Shown here: positions 12,347-24,528 of the stretch, one piece after another | How the letters are laid out: every line of letters begins with the position of its first letter | Numbering within the stretch: position 1 is the stretch's first letter | From: Norana najaformis | Taxonomy: Eukaryota > Annelida > Clitellata > Crassiclitellata > Hormogastridae | DNA length: 64,000 bases | Reading direction: 5' to 3' | Assembly (NCBI GenBank): GCA_964023275.1 | Contig: OZ029916.1 | Coordinates: 23,406,453-23,470,452 of the forward strand | Notes under the pieces: generated by a model | What the model saw: only the letters and a program-made list of their open reading frames with translations | The model's database searches: none | What the model was told of the DNA's origin: nothing | Translations under genes and position numbers: made by a program

Positions 12347-13400
12347 CGCTTTCGAGTTCCTGCAGCCATTATGCGGTTAAGATGCACGGGTGACTTCGTT
12401 TGTAGTACCAGTTTAGGGAAAGGTCGACCAGGCTCTTGTCTTCGAATTGTTTCAACAAAAGAGAGACATACAGAGGCAGACACAGACCGACAGACAAAGA
12501 GGCGTGCAAACAGAGAGGAAGGCAGAAATAAATATGTAGAGATGTTTGTACGTATCTGAACATTTAAATATCGCCTTATAAGAACCTCTCAGTGGTATAT
12601 ACTATATGCAATACATGCATACACAGACACATACGTGTGTACGCATGCATGCATGCAGGCATATACACGCATACAATTTGTGCTATGTATTATATGGCAG
12701 CCGCTTAGTGTTGCTGAGACGATGTCGTGCATACATTATGCGTACATAGATGGACACCATTGAGCATGGTTAATACTCGGAGTGGATGACCTTGCGTGCA
12801 ATGCAGTGGCACCTGATGCCCTCTTAGCTCTCCAGTCTCCATCCTTTTGAGGTTGGTAAATGTGAAGGCTTAACAGCGGAGGCTAAAATAAGGTGACTTG
12901 TTGTTGGAGTGCTGTGGTCGGGAAGCCAAAAGGTCCTTCGCCCGGGAACATGCTTCGGATTTTTTTTATATAAAGGCGTCTAAACAAGTGTCACATTTCC
13001 ATTTTTACCTTTTACAGACTGAAAGAAAATATCAGTAATATAGACATAGGCCTACTGATAGCTTCATTAGTCGTTTAAGTCTACACAGAGCATGGCAAGC
13101 GCTGGACTTATCTCAGATTACATTATAACTTATATCAGGTCAGATCGGAATCCGACAAGGACATTGAAATTCCCGACGTTCCTCATCAGTCATGTCAAAG
13201 TCAGTTGTACAGGATGGCATCAGGTGCTAGATAAATGCTAAATAAATAAATGCATTATATTCAGTTGACAGATGGCATGTTAACTCCAGCACTCCAGGGT
13301 GTCTTGTTACTAGAATTCTCCTTTCTTCGATTTCTCAGAGAAATTAAACATTTTCAGTTTTCCTTAAGTCAGTTTATCAGATAGATCATGTCACATCGCC
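12347..13400. other. intronic, no feature seen
   Basis: Mixed sequence with a CATGCATGC-rich stretch near 12640-12660. I found no exon with paired splice signals. Confidence 0.5.
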
Positions 13401-13403
13401 TTT

Positions 13404-13435
<32 letters not shown>

Positions 13436-13440
13436 AAGGG
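13404..13440. repeat. (GA)n microsatellite
   Basis: Short interrupted GAGAGA run, about 35 bp. Confidence 0.9.
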
Positions 13441-13589
13441 AATTTAAAAGACACTATTAAATGCCCAGATGGGCCTACATATGCAGTGATGGCGTTCTAA
13501 GCAGCAGCAGAAGCAGCCCCTGACAGTTGGCAGTTTCTCTCAGTAGATGCAATATTCTTTTCCGTGAGAGATTGTGGTTGCTCAACTGA

Positions 13590-13800
13590 TTGAGATTCAT
13601 TGCTTCTGATACGCGAGCCTCCGACCTTCGCTTCCATTTGACCTGGCTGTCGCTGTCTGTCCCCTCCTCTGCCTGTTCTGCTTCTGCTGCTGAAGATGAC
13701 GAGGAATACGAAGAGGACGAAGAGGAGGGAGGCAGAACAACTGAGGAACCAACTGCGTCGTTGAATATGCGTCGTGTGAAGCACCTGTGCGTGTCTATTC
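13590..13800. other. open, compositionally biased segment; possible exon
   Basis: Both strands are open. The + frame gives Ser/Ala-rich then acidic protein (SASAAEDDEEYEEDEEEGG). The minus frame gives Ser/Ala-rich then basic protein (SDSQVKWKRR). The + strand reading resembles other parts of the gene model in composition, but I found no convincing acceptor-donor pair, and triplet repeats alone could explain it. Confidence 0.25.
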
Positions 13801-13856
13801 GCAATTTCCATGTGCCTCTGTCCGTCTCTGTCCTTGTCGCTTTACCCACCTCTGTG

Positions 13857-13923
13857 TCGCTCTCTCTCTCTTTCTTTCTCTCGCTCTCCTCTCTCTCTGT
13901 CTCTCTGTCTCTCTCTCTCTGTC

Positions 13924-13956
<33 letters not shown>

Positions 13957-13957
13957 T
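13857..13957. repeat. (CT)n microsatellite with interruptions
   Basis: About 100 bp of CTCTCT interrupted by TTT and CTGT words. Confidence 0.95.
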
Positions 13958-14273
13958 GGTTCACGTGTGCAGACAGACCTCAATGCACAGCGGAGTTATT
14001 GGCAAGCAATCGACCGTTGTGGAACACACATCTTAACCCAGATAACTGTTGCAGGCTACACATCGTAACTGTTGCGTTATGTAACGTCACTTTGCATTTA
14101 CATAAGGCCTAGCACAACAAACACATATGTGCATTGGCGCATGTACGCCTGACTTTTCAGGTAAGTTATCTGCATTAGATTTCGTCTGTTTTCTGGTAAC
14201 TAGTCTTCTGTACATATGCATAATGTCTGATTTATCATTCACTATTCAAATCTATTCCATTCGTCTATTCATT

Positions 14274-14325
14274 GGCTGACTGACTGACTGACTGACTGAC
14301 CGACCGACCGACCGACCGACTGGGT
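14274..14325. repeat. (ACTG)n/(ACCG)n tetranucleotide repeat
   Basis: GACTGACTGACT changes to GACCGACCGACC mid-array, the same variant-unit pattern as the CCAT/CCGT array at 6108. Confidence 0.95.
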
Positions 14326-14458
14326 GAGTGGGTGGGTTTTGGCTGGTTTAACTCACTCGCTTGCATCGCCTGCCTGCGTTCAAACACAAGGGTCTCTACA
14401 TCAGGATGCATAATTGACACTAACGCTGATCGCCATCTGGAAGCAATTGAGAACAATA

Positions 14459-14527
14459 AACCCGGTCCTGACCCCTAACCCGGTCCTGACCCCTCATCCG
14501 GTCCTGACCCCCTAACCCGGTCCTGAC
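14459..14527. repeat. minisatellite, about 18-19-bp unit, four copies
   Basis: The unit CCGGTCCTGACCCCTAAC repeats four times with small length differences in the C run. Confidence 0.9.
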
Positions 14528-14989
14528 ATGCAGAGCCAGCCAGGCTGCACCGGCCCCATCTGCACGATATTGTCTACATCTGCAGCAGACATACGTCCTA
14601 TTCTCGTGGCACCAGTCAATTCCATACAGACGATCGCTCATGTTCTTCCAAGTCATGTCTGCTACCAGGCAGACATAAATGTGGCTCTTGGACACAAACT
14701 GTATTGTAAATGGACGCTCACTGTGACCTGCCAAATGAGCCTGATCACCAGCCGCTTTGAAAATCTACTGCTATAGGCTTCATTGAATGAGTGTTATTGT
14801 TTACTAGACAGCTGTTCCGGCGTCATCAGCATATTAGTGTCTACTCTTGGCTGGTATTATCTTCGTAAACGCAGGTGCACATAGCGCCTCCTGGTGGCAA
14901 ATGGTGATATATGCATCGTTTGGCATTTTGCTAAAACTTATATTCCACCAGGACTTAACCGAGTGTGCTGTCTGTTTGCTTATCTATCA

Positions 14990-15427
14990 GTCTGTCTGTT
15001 AATATGTCTGTATGTCTGCCTGCTTGCCTGTCTATCTGTCTGTATTTTTTTGCCTGTCAGCCTGTTTCACACTCTCAACAGTCTTGTTCTTCGAATCGTT
15101 TTCTTTTTATATTTTGTCGTAGCATTTTCCTTCTCTTTGTTTGATTCTGTCTGTCTGTCTGTCTGTCTGCCTTTCTGATTGTCTCTTTGACTCTCGATTA
15201 CATTCCATCCCCGGGAACGTTTATAAATATTCTAAGGATGTTTACACGACAGGAAGGAATAAGCATATTACACATCTTTCAAATGACAGTTCAATTTCTC
15301 TGTTATTTTCCTTCCTGCTTCTGTGGTGTCTGTGATTAAAACAATTCTGGTAGATCTATACAGGTGTATGTGATTCATCAGGAACATAGGCGACCGCTCG
15401 ACCGCAGAGATTCATTTAGATAGACAC

Positions 15428-15458
<31 letters not shown>

Positions 15459-15500
15459 CGACAGACAGACAGATAGACAGACAGACAGATGCGCTGGAAA
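14990..15500. repeat. scattered (CTGT)n and (ACAG)n arrays
   Basis: CTGT-rich blocks lie at about 14985-15065 and 15145-15172, and an ACAG block (the opposite orientation) at about 15426-15490. The intervening sequence is unassigned. Confidence 0.85.
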
Positions 15501-15689
15501 TACAGAAAGTGATTGTCAGACAGGTAAAAAAGACAGACAGGCAGAGGAGTGACAGACATAACACGAACACACAATTACTCAGAGACAGGCAACAGAAGCA
15601 GACAATCAGACTTTCCCAATTCCGTTTCCTCTCGTCTCTCAGCGCTTCCTCCTTTGTTTCCGCTACTCTTCTCCATATGCATCCGACTG

Positions 15690-16190
15690 TAATGACAGCG
15701 AACGAGGCAGAGAGCCACACAGAGGCAGACACGCATAGTCAGAGATACAAAGGCAAAAAAAAAGCAGAGACGCAAAGACAGATGCAAAGACATGTAGACA
15801 AAGACACAGAGGCATAGGTACATAGGACAGAGGCAGAGGATCATAGGTAGAAACACAGATGCAGAGAAACATAAATAGAGACACACAGAGACACCGAGGC
15901 AGAGGTACATAGACACGGAGGCAGAGACACAGAGGCAAATACACATATGCAGAGACACATAGACAGAGACACTGAGGCAGGAGTACACAGACACGGAGGC
16001 AGAGGCAGAGTCACAGAGATAAAGACACAGATGCAAAGACACATAAACATAGACACCGAGGTGCAGACACAGAGACACAGAGGCAGAGACACAGAGGCAG
16101 AGACACAGAGGCAGAGACACAGAGGCAGAGACATAGAGGCACAGACACGGAGGCAGAGACACGGAGGCAGAGACAAAGAGACTTGGACAT
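15690..16190. repeat. degenerate 14-bp minisatellite (CAGAGGCAGAGACA)
   Basis: About 500 bp built from CAGAGACACAGAGGCA-like units. The most regular part, with a clear 14-bp period, is at about 16075-16135. Minus-strand frames rich in [12 protein letters not shown] come from this repeat and are not a protein. Confidence 0.9.
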
Positions 16191-16608
16191 GCACGGACGC
16201 TGAAAATAGACAGAGGGCGATGGAAGGTCGATAGGAAGCGATACAATGTGTGGTGGCATCGTCGTCGTCATCGTCGTCATCGAGGTCGGGCTCCTGAGAG
16301 ACTGATGCACTCTAACTTAATGGACGAGAGGTTTCCATGTCGCATGCAGAAGAGGTAAAACAGGTGCTCTCATTATGCATTCTGTTCGGCGCGGAATTCC
16401 TTCGACTGCACCACACGCACGGAGCACTTCTCCGTCTAATAACTATGCGCAATTGGAATAGAAATTCCGTCGCCAAGGACAGCAGTCTACTCATCCAAGA
16501 CAACGTTTATTGACACGCTACCTGACACGCCATTAATTTCTAATGGATTTATGGCAGCGTTTGCGTGTGTGTATATGCGCGTCTGGATAAATACTAGCGC
16601 CTTGGAAA

Positions 16609-17765
16609 CAACGTTCCCTCTAAGGCCAGAAGGTTGCTGAGCGCTGAGCAGATTGTACTGAGCAAGCGTAAAAATAACCTGAGCACAAAATTTTAATCAG
16701 GACTTTATTTTCAACTGTTATTTATTAAATCTTATTTTTGTTATGGTATAATATCAGGTATTTTATTATTGGAAGGAATGTCAAAATTAATTTACTAACT
16801 TTGATAAAGCAGACGTATATAGATAAAAGCTTTATTTTAAAACAGTCAAATTTAAGCTATTTATAGCTATAGGTTCCAGAAATAGGTAATCATAAACAAT
16901 ATAGATACCAGTTTTATTTTCTGCAATAAGTGTCTATAATTATGCAATGACTTGTCATATTAAATTTATAATGATTTTAAAAGTAAACAGTCGAAAAGTT
17001 TGAAAATTGTTTAGAAAATATAAGATTGCTTTTACATAACAGTTTTTAAGTTATAAATTTAAAATGCTCTAATTAGTTGTACAAAGTAATCACTTTTTTT
17101 ATTTCAAGTCCTGTCTCGGAGTCTTTCCTATTTTAAACAAGATCAAATAAACGTATCAACTGTTTTGAAAATTTTTATAATTTTTCTCTTCTGATTTTGT
17201 TGTTTTTCCAATAATTGTACACCATCTCCAGGTTAACTGTTTGTCCACCTCCACTCGTCAGATAAAATTTAATTCTCATCAACATGTCCAAGTGATTTAC
17301 TTCAAGTCAATTACGTTGTTTAGTTTTGATGCTGTTCGTAAGGCTGAAACCACGTTCTGCATCAGCACTGGATGCCTGAAAAGTACCGCTGATGTCAAGT
17401 AACTTCGCTAAATTTGAAAACTTTTCTTCGGAAAGAACAAATTCAACGCATCGGCAAACGTTTTTACGCTCCCTATTTTTAATTTTTCTTTCACAATAAA
17501 TTTGAACTCCTTATATTCTGAACTGATTGATGTAGGAGTATCTTGTGTCAAGAAGTGTTTATACTTTTTTGTCAACTTCCTCTTTACCAAAGTCAAATTT
17601 GGTTTGTGCTGAAATAGCTTGAGTGTCAAATGCAACCCATTCATTCAATTCTTCATCTGGGAATCTTTCTGCCATGTGAATACAAACCCTTTCAATAAAT
17701 CTTAACACCACAGCTGTATCCACGTCAGGATACATAGATAATAACGCCATATGATTACTACCCCA
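16609..17765 (-). pseudogene. broken hAT transposase, C-terminal half with one terminal repeat
   Basis: On the minus strand, frames at 17750-17559 and 17644-17408 overlap and continue in broken form to about 17200. They encode a protein of the hAT/ZNF862-like type, including TFADALNLFFP and, near 17370-17330, SADAERGFSLTN followed by HLDMLMRI, the signature of the hAT C-terminal dimerisation domain. At least one frameshift and several stops interrupt it. At 16609 lies CAACGTTCCCTCTAAGG, a variant of a hAT terminal repeat; a better-preserved example is at 21555. The N-terminal part is missing where the LINE at 17780 begins. About 600 bp of AT-rich sequence between coding part and terminus is ordinary for a 3' region. 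Confidence 0.75.
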
Positions 17766-17779
17766 TCTTTACACGCCTT

Positions 17780-20215
17780 AACATCCAACCTATTCCACGT
17801 CCTGATCCTGTCTTTCATTCATTTCTCGCATTAGTGCAATAAATATTGAAACCTTCATACAAGATATATGCTGTTCAAACCTTGTCTTAAATCCACCTGC
17901 ATCCCTTGATGAACTTCTGTCTTGCTACAACACCACTCTGTTCATGATTCTTGACAAACATGCACCTATTATTACCAAATCCAGCTGTCACACTAACAAT
18001 CCTTGGTACAGTTCTTATCTCCAAGCCTTCAAATCTTTCCGGCGACGCCTAGAGCGCGCTTACAAGCGCACCCGTGATCCTCAACTTCTCTCTACCCTTA
18101 AATCTGCTACAAATCAATACTATCATCTCCTAGCTACAGCTAAAAAGACATTTTACTCATCACTAGTCCGCTCCCGATCCTCTAATCCTAGCCTTCTCTG
18201 GAAAACCATTAATCAACTCCTCCATCGGAACTCCCCCAGCGCGCTTCCAAATTCTCTTCCATCCTCCTCGATAGCCGACTCCTTTAGTTCCTTCTCTTCG
18301 GACAAAATTAGTACCCTTCGTCTCTCTCTTCAATCTCTACTTTCCAAAACCTCCAACAATCCAGCTGCTGATGCTCCCTCTCCCACCTATGACCGCCCAC
18401 CTTCCCCATCTCGATCCTCATTTTCTGCTTTTCAACCTACATCAGAGACCGAAATACTAAATCTGCTAAAATCTCTCCCAAACAAACAGTGTGAACTTGA
18501 CCCTATACCTACCTCTTTATTGATAGACTGTGCATTTGTCCTTGTTCCAATCATTACCAAAATAGTTATCCTCTCCCTCTCTACTGGAAATTTTCCCCTT
18601 CTTTTTAAACACTCTCTTGTTACCCCTCTTCTCAAGAAATCATCTCTCGACAAGGAAATCCTTCCTAACAACCGGCCTGTTTCTAACCTGACTTTCATCT
18701 CCAAATTAACTGAACGGATTGTCCTATCTCGAATCAATTACTATTTAGCTTCTAACTCACTCCTTAATTCGCACCAGTCTGGTTTTACTAAACGTCACTC
18801 AACCGAAACTCTGCTAACATCTCTCTACAACAAGCTTATTTCTGCCATTTCTCATCAACAAGTTTCTTGCCTCTGTCTTCTTGATATCTCGGTAGCCTTC
18901 GACAATATAGATCACAATATCTTCACCGACTTTCAACCTGGTTTGGTTTTGCTGACACTGCTCTCCTATGGATACAGTCTTATCTCTCCTCCCGCTCTTT
19001 CTCTGTTAAAACTTCGGAAGCCTCTTCTCCTCTCACCTGCGGAGTTCCACAAGGCTCCGTTCTTGGACCTCTTCTGTTTATCCTCTACACTACCCCACTC
19101 AGTTCACTCATTAAAGCATCTTCCGTTGACCATCACCTCTATGCTGATGACACCCAACTATTCATCTCTTTCTCTCCAAATTGTTTCAATCAGTCTACAG
19201 ATCATCTTCTTTGTGTGGTTAAACAAATCTCCTCTTGGATGACATCTAATCTCTTATGCCTAAACCCATCTAAAACTGAATTCATACTTATAGGCCTACG
19301 TGACCAACTCAAGAAAATTCCTGTTCCCTCTATCTCCCACAGCCTGGACTCTGCCTCAACCCACACCTTTAATACTAACTCTTCTGTCCGGAATTTAGGT
19401 GTTATTTTCGACCAGAACCTTACTTTTTCTGATCATGTCACCCATCCCTCCCGCTCTTGCTTTATGCATATCCGCGTCCTTCGCAGAATCCGCCCTAATC
19501 TTGACTCTAAAACTGCATCAACCATTGCCACATCCATAGTCCATGCTAAATTAGTCTATTGCAATTCACTGTTCCTGAACATAGGCTCCACCCAGATAAG
19601 CCGCCTTCAAGCCATACAGAATGCTCTTGCTCGTGCTGTTACCAAAACCCCCAAACACCATCACATCACTCCTGTTCTTAAATCACTACACTGGCTTAAA
19701 ATACCTGAACGAATCGAGTACAAAGTCCTATCACTTACATACAACACACTTCAATCTTCCCAACCCTCCTATCTTCGTCAGTTATTTACAATACAACCGC
19801 TTCGCTCAACCCGCTCTTCTTCTGCCTAACACTTCTCCGCCCTCCAGTCACCTCATCCTTAACATTTGGTAATCGTTCCATAGCCATAGCTGCCCCACCA
19901 CCCTGGAATAAACTCCCTCCAGAACTGCGACAGTTTTCGGACCCATCATACAAACTCACCGATGCTCCACCGCTTGCAATTTCTGCTTCGGCCTTTCACT
20001 CAAAACTGAAAACATTCCTCTTCCACAGATCCTATCCTGACACCCCTTCTTCCTCCTATCTGCCTCTGCTCTCCAGCCCCAAACATCACCCACCGTAGCT
20101 GCCACGCTGTCTCTCTGCTATTGCGCAATCGTGGGTTTTCCCAAACTATCTACTATTGCGCAATCGTAGATTGTCTCAAAACCCGCTGACTCATCGCCTT
20201 TATACAGCGTACACA
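17780..20215 (+). pseudogene. non-LTR retrotransposon (CR1/L2-like), 5'-truncated, frameshifted ORF2
   Basis: The longest LINE copy here. It starts inside ORF2 beyond the endonuclease: first frame from about 17790 through 17944-18930, including SKLTERIVLSRI, QSGFTKRHSTETLL and LLDISVAFDNIDHN (RT motifs). A small lesion near 18920-18938 shifts the frame. The second frame runs from about 18939 to 19829 with VPQGSVLGPLLFILY and YADDTQ (YADD at 19140-19151), the thumb region, and LHWLKIPERIEYKV. A second frameshift near 19825 precedes the conserved end WNKLPPELRQ ... FHSKLKTFLFHRSYP, which stops near 20098. The 3' UTR carries two copies of ATTGCGCAATCGT (about 20123 and 20155). With only two frameshifts it is the youngest LINE in the window. 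RT is the reverse transcriptase used in target-primed integration. Confidence 0.88.
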
Positions 20216-21498
20216 AAATTACGTCCACAAAGCCCCTCTACAAAGCAAGAATGCTTTGTGTATTACGATTTTGGCTCTACAGATGTTTGCTTTTGGATAG
20301 CCAACCCAAGTTTATAGTAGAAGCAGCAAATATTAATGCACAAAAGTTTCGCAGTTAAGAAACAAGTGTTAACGGCTAAAGAATTGAAATGTGCACGTGA
20401 CTGATAAGGTCCGGAAAAATATTGGCGCTTAGCATTTGCTGTTTCGGATGTGTCATTTTAAATCTATAGCTGTTAATACTAATTCTTAAACGAATTCGAT
20501 GTTTTTAGAATAATTGGCCTTGTAGTCCTTTCGTAAAGGCGAATTTGAACCATTTCATATGCATTTCTTCCTGACCTCTCTGACCTTCAACTTTTGACCT
20601 GCCCAGTGGATTGTAGACACGGACTGCGATTTCACCTTGAAACAACTCCTTGTGTGTTAATTAGGTTAATTAATTAATTAATTAAGATAGCTGTCGTAGA
20701 GTGGATTAGATTACTAAACTCAGAGATAAAACGCAAATGACGAGAATGGACTCAGTTTTTTACCACTGTGTACACTGTATAGCGTATATCTGGTCCCTTG
20801 AGCGAAGAAACCCCTTGGCATCCAAGAGTAAACCTTCTGTAGACATCTGTCGCGTTTCGTCTTGCAAACCTGATTACGCCTGATCAGAGCATCCTTTCTG
20901 CAGATTCTATCAGCGAACAGAATCAGGAGGCTGCTAGCCACTGATTGAATTGGATTGTATTATCTGGAATCCAGATGAATTCCAGTGTTATAATCTGTGA
21001 AGGCTAACAGTGACGAACTGCAACCTGATGTGACAGTAGAACTCATCGCAGTCTATTTTATATATATATATATACTGTAAGTTATATATAAGTTATATAT
21101 ATGTGTTACTTGTATTTTATTTATAAAGGCATAGCGCTTGTGAGGTAGTCGTGGTGTCTAATCACACTCAAAGTCTGCCCTGTCTTACCAGCTGTCAAAT
21201 GGCACGCCTCATTTAAGGATGTACGACTCAGAGACTCAGTCTCGCAGTCATCTTGTCATCCGGTTGGTCGACTGCCTTGGAATGCCCTGCTGCCTATGAG
21301 TGACACACACCAGCTTCAAGGAATCGGGCAATATACATAGGCCTACATGTTATCGGAACCTACTTGGTCAATGGGCCAAATCAGGAATATTCCAATTCCA
21401 ATCAGGTTTTTAATCAGCTCTGCCATTCACAGGAAATTTACGAGACGATTCAATCTGAAGTAATATTAAACTTTGAGCTCTCTTTCTCTCTCTCTCTA

Positions 21499-21532
<34 letters not shown>

Positions 21533-21554
21533 TGTATATATATGGCTCTGTGTG
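20216..21554. other. no gene seen
   Basis: Contains short (TTAA)n near 20662-20685, (TA)n at 21058-21075 and a CT/TA microsatellite at 21480-21540. No supported exon. Confidence 0.5.
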
Positions 21555-21700
21555 CAATGTTCCCTCTAAGCTGCGCGGATGAGCCGCCGCACACGCTAAA
21601 AATAAGCATTAGGTAAATTATAACTGCATATAAATACATAAACTATAATGCGCCCCAAGTGAGCTTGCTATAAATACATATCTAAGTAGGCTGTATATAT
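21555..21700. mobile_element. hAT terminal repeat / MITE fragment
   Basis: CAATGTTCCCTCTAAGCTGC at 21555 is a hAT-type terminal sequence and matches the weaker copy at 16609. The opposite end was not found, so the extent is approximate. Confidence 0.55.
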
Positions 21701-23459
21701 ATATATAACATAGATACAGTGTTTATGCTTATCGACACATAGACGTGCATCATCCTTTTGAATCTGAGCAAAAGTGCTTGGATAAAAGACGCTCCTGCAG
21801 GGAGCCTCTCTTTTATACGGCATGATATTTAATGGCCCACAGTCAACCGACGTCTCGCATCTAAATAGTTATCCGGCTATTGGTATCAGAATATACGAGG
21901 CGACAGTTGCCCTCCGACGGCTTAACTACCCCGTACTTGGCGAGCAACGCTGCTTCCTATTTATAGGCAGCACCAAATCTTGTATGCATACATACACGTA
22001 AATAAATGCATTTGCATATATATGCATGTATGAATAGGCCTATAACAGTTAAATACATTTATGACCACAAACGTCGACTTCATGCTATTTGTACGGTGTC
22101 TCTCTATACATTTTTCAGATGACAACTATATGTTCTAGATATGAATATATATTGCAGGGATATGAATATATATTGCAGAGATATGAATATGTATTGCAGA
22201 GATCTGCAGCAAGTATTCAGTTGCTTGTAAGGTCGCTGAGCATAGTATGGTCATGTAAAATGTAAAGTTTGAGGAAAGGAAAGGCGAGCGGGAAGGAAGA
22301 GTGAAGGGAAAGGAATTGGAGAGGAACGGGAGAAAGAGGAAGAGAGAAAGGACAGGGAATGAAAAAAGTAAAGGAGAGTGAAAGAGCAAATTAGAGTGGA
22401 TGTTGAGTTAGCCTTCTAGATGCATTTTACTAATTAGACCTTTAAGACATGTGGCAAACAAACGTGCAGAGCCTCACTCTGGCAGAGAATTGTGGAAGAC
22501 AGGGAAGGCGTTTAAACGTGCCAGGGACAACTCTAAAAGTAGTGAAATGAAGATGCTGAACACAGGCTCATAAATATATACAGAGATAAGCAGCTAATCT
22601 GTACAGGCGCATGGAATCGTGTATTGGGCGCACGTATCCAAAAACTATATATCATGAAGAGTATGTTTAAAAGTAGAAGTTGTGTTCGTCGAAGACGATG
22701 TTGTTCATTATCTGCTTTCGACGCCTTACATCGTTTCATTAACGAATTCGCTTGAACGACCCTCGAGCCGAATGCTTGACTCCGCATACGAATGACTTTA
22801 ATGATGGCGTCTTATAAAGGTACTTCTGCTTCTCGTCTTCATTTCTTTCGCATCTTCTCTTAATTCTCTCCCTTCATTTTCCTCTATTTCTTTCACTATC
22901 TCCGTCTCGCCTTGCTTCCTGTCGCCTTAATTCCACTCCTCTGTAAGCTTTCCGTCCACTTCTGCTATCCTCGTATCCATTCTGCATTACCCTGAGCTCG
23001 TTTTGGCATTCAGAACGTGAGATACTTGTAGTGCGGTAAAGTAACGTGCTGGGATGTATAGTATAGTGTACTTTGATATATATTGTGTTTGTAAGCTGAT
23101 TTTCTATGGACCACCTAAGGGTGTGGTAATCGTTTAATGTTAAGTGCGGATGGGCAGTGACGCTGTTGGATCTGAATACACGGGCAGCAGGTTTGGCTGC
23201 ACGGGGTATGTGTAGGAGTAATATATGCAGGCATGCAGATATTCAGGACAGTTGAATTTCAACCTGTGTCAGAGATAGATCTGTGTCATATTTCTTGGAT
23301 AACTTGCAAAAGACGTTGTGTAATTTTTTATATACATCTGCAAAAAAAGAACAAACCGTCTGTTATCTTTACAGTTCGGTCGTAATTACATTAGTGTAGT
23401 GTAGTAAGGAAGTTGAGTAGATTTAGTAACTGATCAGTAACTGCCTAGCTGGTTGCACT
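21701..23459. other. no gene; 21-bp tandem repeat at 22137-22200
   Basis: Three copies of GATATGAATATATATTGCAG plus one base lie at about 22137-22200. A purine-rich GGAAAGGA stretch is at 22270-22390. No exon found. Confidence 0.5.
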
Positions 23460-23793
23460 CCATCCTATCCTAGGGAACTCTGTATTTCGGTGTCATCTGC
23501 CCCTGACCGTAGATCTCTTCGCACTGCAGCACGAGTTGCTCTGGTTGTCCCCTTCCGTCCCTTACTTCCACAATGCAACATGGTGCTTTGGCCTTTCACT
23601 CTGGCACAGACTGCCTTGTCTTACCAGCAACCTGCGACATGAGCTTCTTGCCCTCACTCTACCTCTATTTCGCCAGCGATTGAAGACCAGTCGAATCGAG
23701 GGTGGTCTGGTGTTATCAGGTCGGGGGAAACTCTGAGTAGTTTTTAAAGCTGCTATGCAAATGTCTCATTACGATTACGATTACGATTACGAG
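23460..23793 (+). repeat. LINE 3' end with (ATTACG)n tail
   Basis: A decayed C-terminal coding stretch (LRHELLALTLPLFRQRLKTS) is followed by a short UTR and four ATTACG units at about 23769-23792. The coding part differs from the copy at 24137, so it is a different LINE subfamily with the same type of tail. Confidence 0.7.
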
Positions 23794-24136
23794 TACTTGT
23801 TGGATAGAATGTCATACCTGTCGTTTCTGTCGTTTCTGTATCATGAAACTTTATTTTTCGCAGTTTCAGGCCACGCAGCAGTCCTCACTGCAACAGCTTA
23901 ACAGTGCGAATCGAGGAATTGTCTGTTTAAGATATTTTATTCAGCTGTGTCTTCTCCCATGCACGAGGGACTGCAAGACGTTGAGGTAACTGCGTGCTGC
24001 TGCTGCTGCAGCTGCTGCTGATGTCACCGACCGTCGTCGTTCATCATCCTCGACGTAACCAGGTCCAGTGACTCTGTCAAGTCTGGGAGGGCTCTGCGTA
24101 TATAGATGCGGGAGACAACCAGTGGTCGCTGTTCAA
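23794..24136. other. no gene; short CTG repeat
   Basis: GCTGCTGCTGCTGCAGCTGCTGCTG lies at about 23996-24021, with no supported exon around it. Confidence 0.5.
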
Positions 24137-24528
24137 AATTTATTTGGAGCTCTCTCTCTCTGCTTGCTCTCCCACCCATCTGGAATAAACTGCCGCCAGA
24201 ATTACGACAATTATCTTATCCATCATACGAACTCGCCAACACTTCACCTCTCTCAGTTTCTGCGCTAGTCTTTCACTCAAGACTGAAAACATTTCTTTCC
24301 CAAAAATCTTATCCTGATTGTTCCTCTTCTCCTTATCTCTGTTCTCACATCAATTTCAAACACCATCCACCCCAGCCGTCCTTCTGACTGCCTGCCTCCT
24401 GGATCTTGACCTGGAACCGAACCCTTTTGCCTATCGATTTTGTTTTGACTGAGCCCCTGTGAATAAGCTGGTTCCCGCGACTTAGCTTTCGTTGGGCGCT
24501 GTAGAAATCTCGAGACTACGATTACGAT
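24137..24528 (+). repeat. LINE 3' end, C-terminal ORF2 fragment and GATTAC tail
   Basis: It encodes the conserved end of the CR1/L2-like ORF2 (WNKLPPELRQLSYPSYELA ... FHSRLKTFLSQKSYP), closely similar to 19900-20098. A 3' UTR containing TTTCGTTGGGCGCTGTAG and a short ACGATTACGAT tail follow. The coding part is intact to its stop, so the copy is not very old. Confidence 0.85.

Noticed and set aside
15575..16246. A 223-codon minus-strand frame rich in Cys, Leu and Ser
   Set aside because: It is the translation of the degenerate CAGAGGCAGAGACA minisatellite; the residue pattern follows the repeat.
23769..23793. Telomere-like repeat
   Set aside because: The unit is ATTACG, not TTAGGG, and it is a LINE tail.
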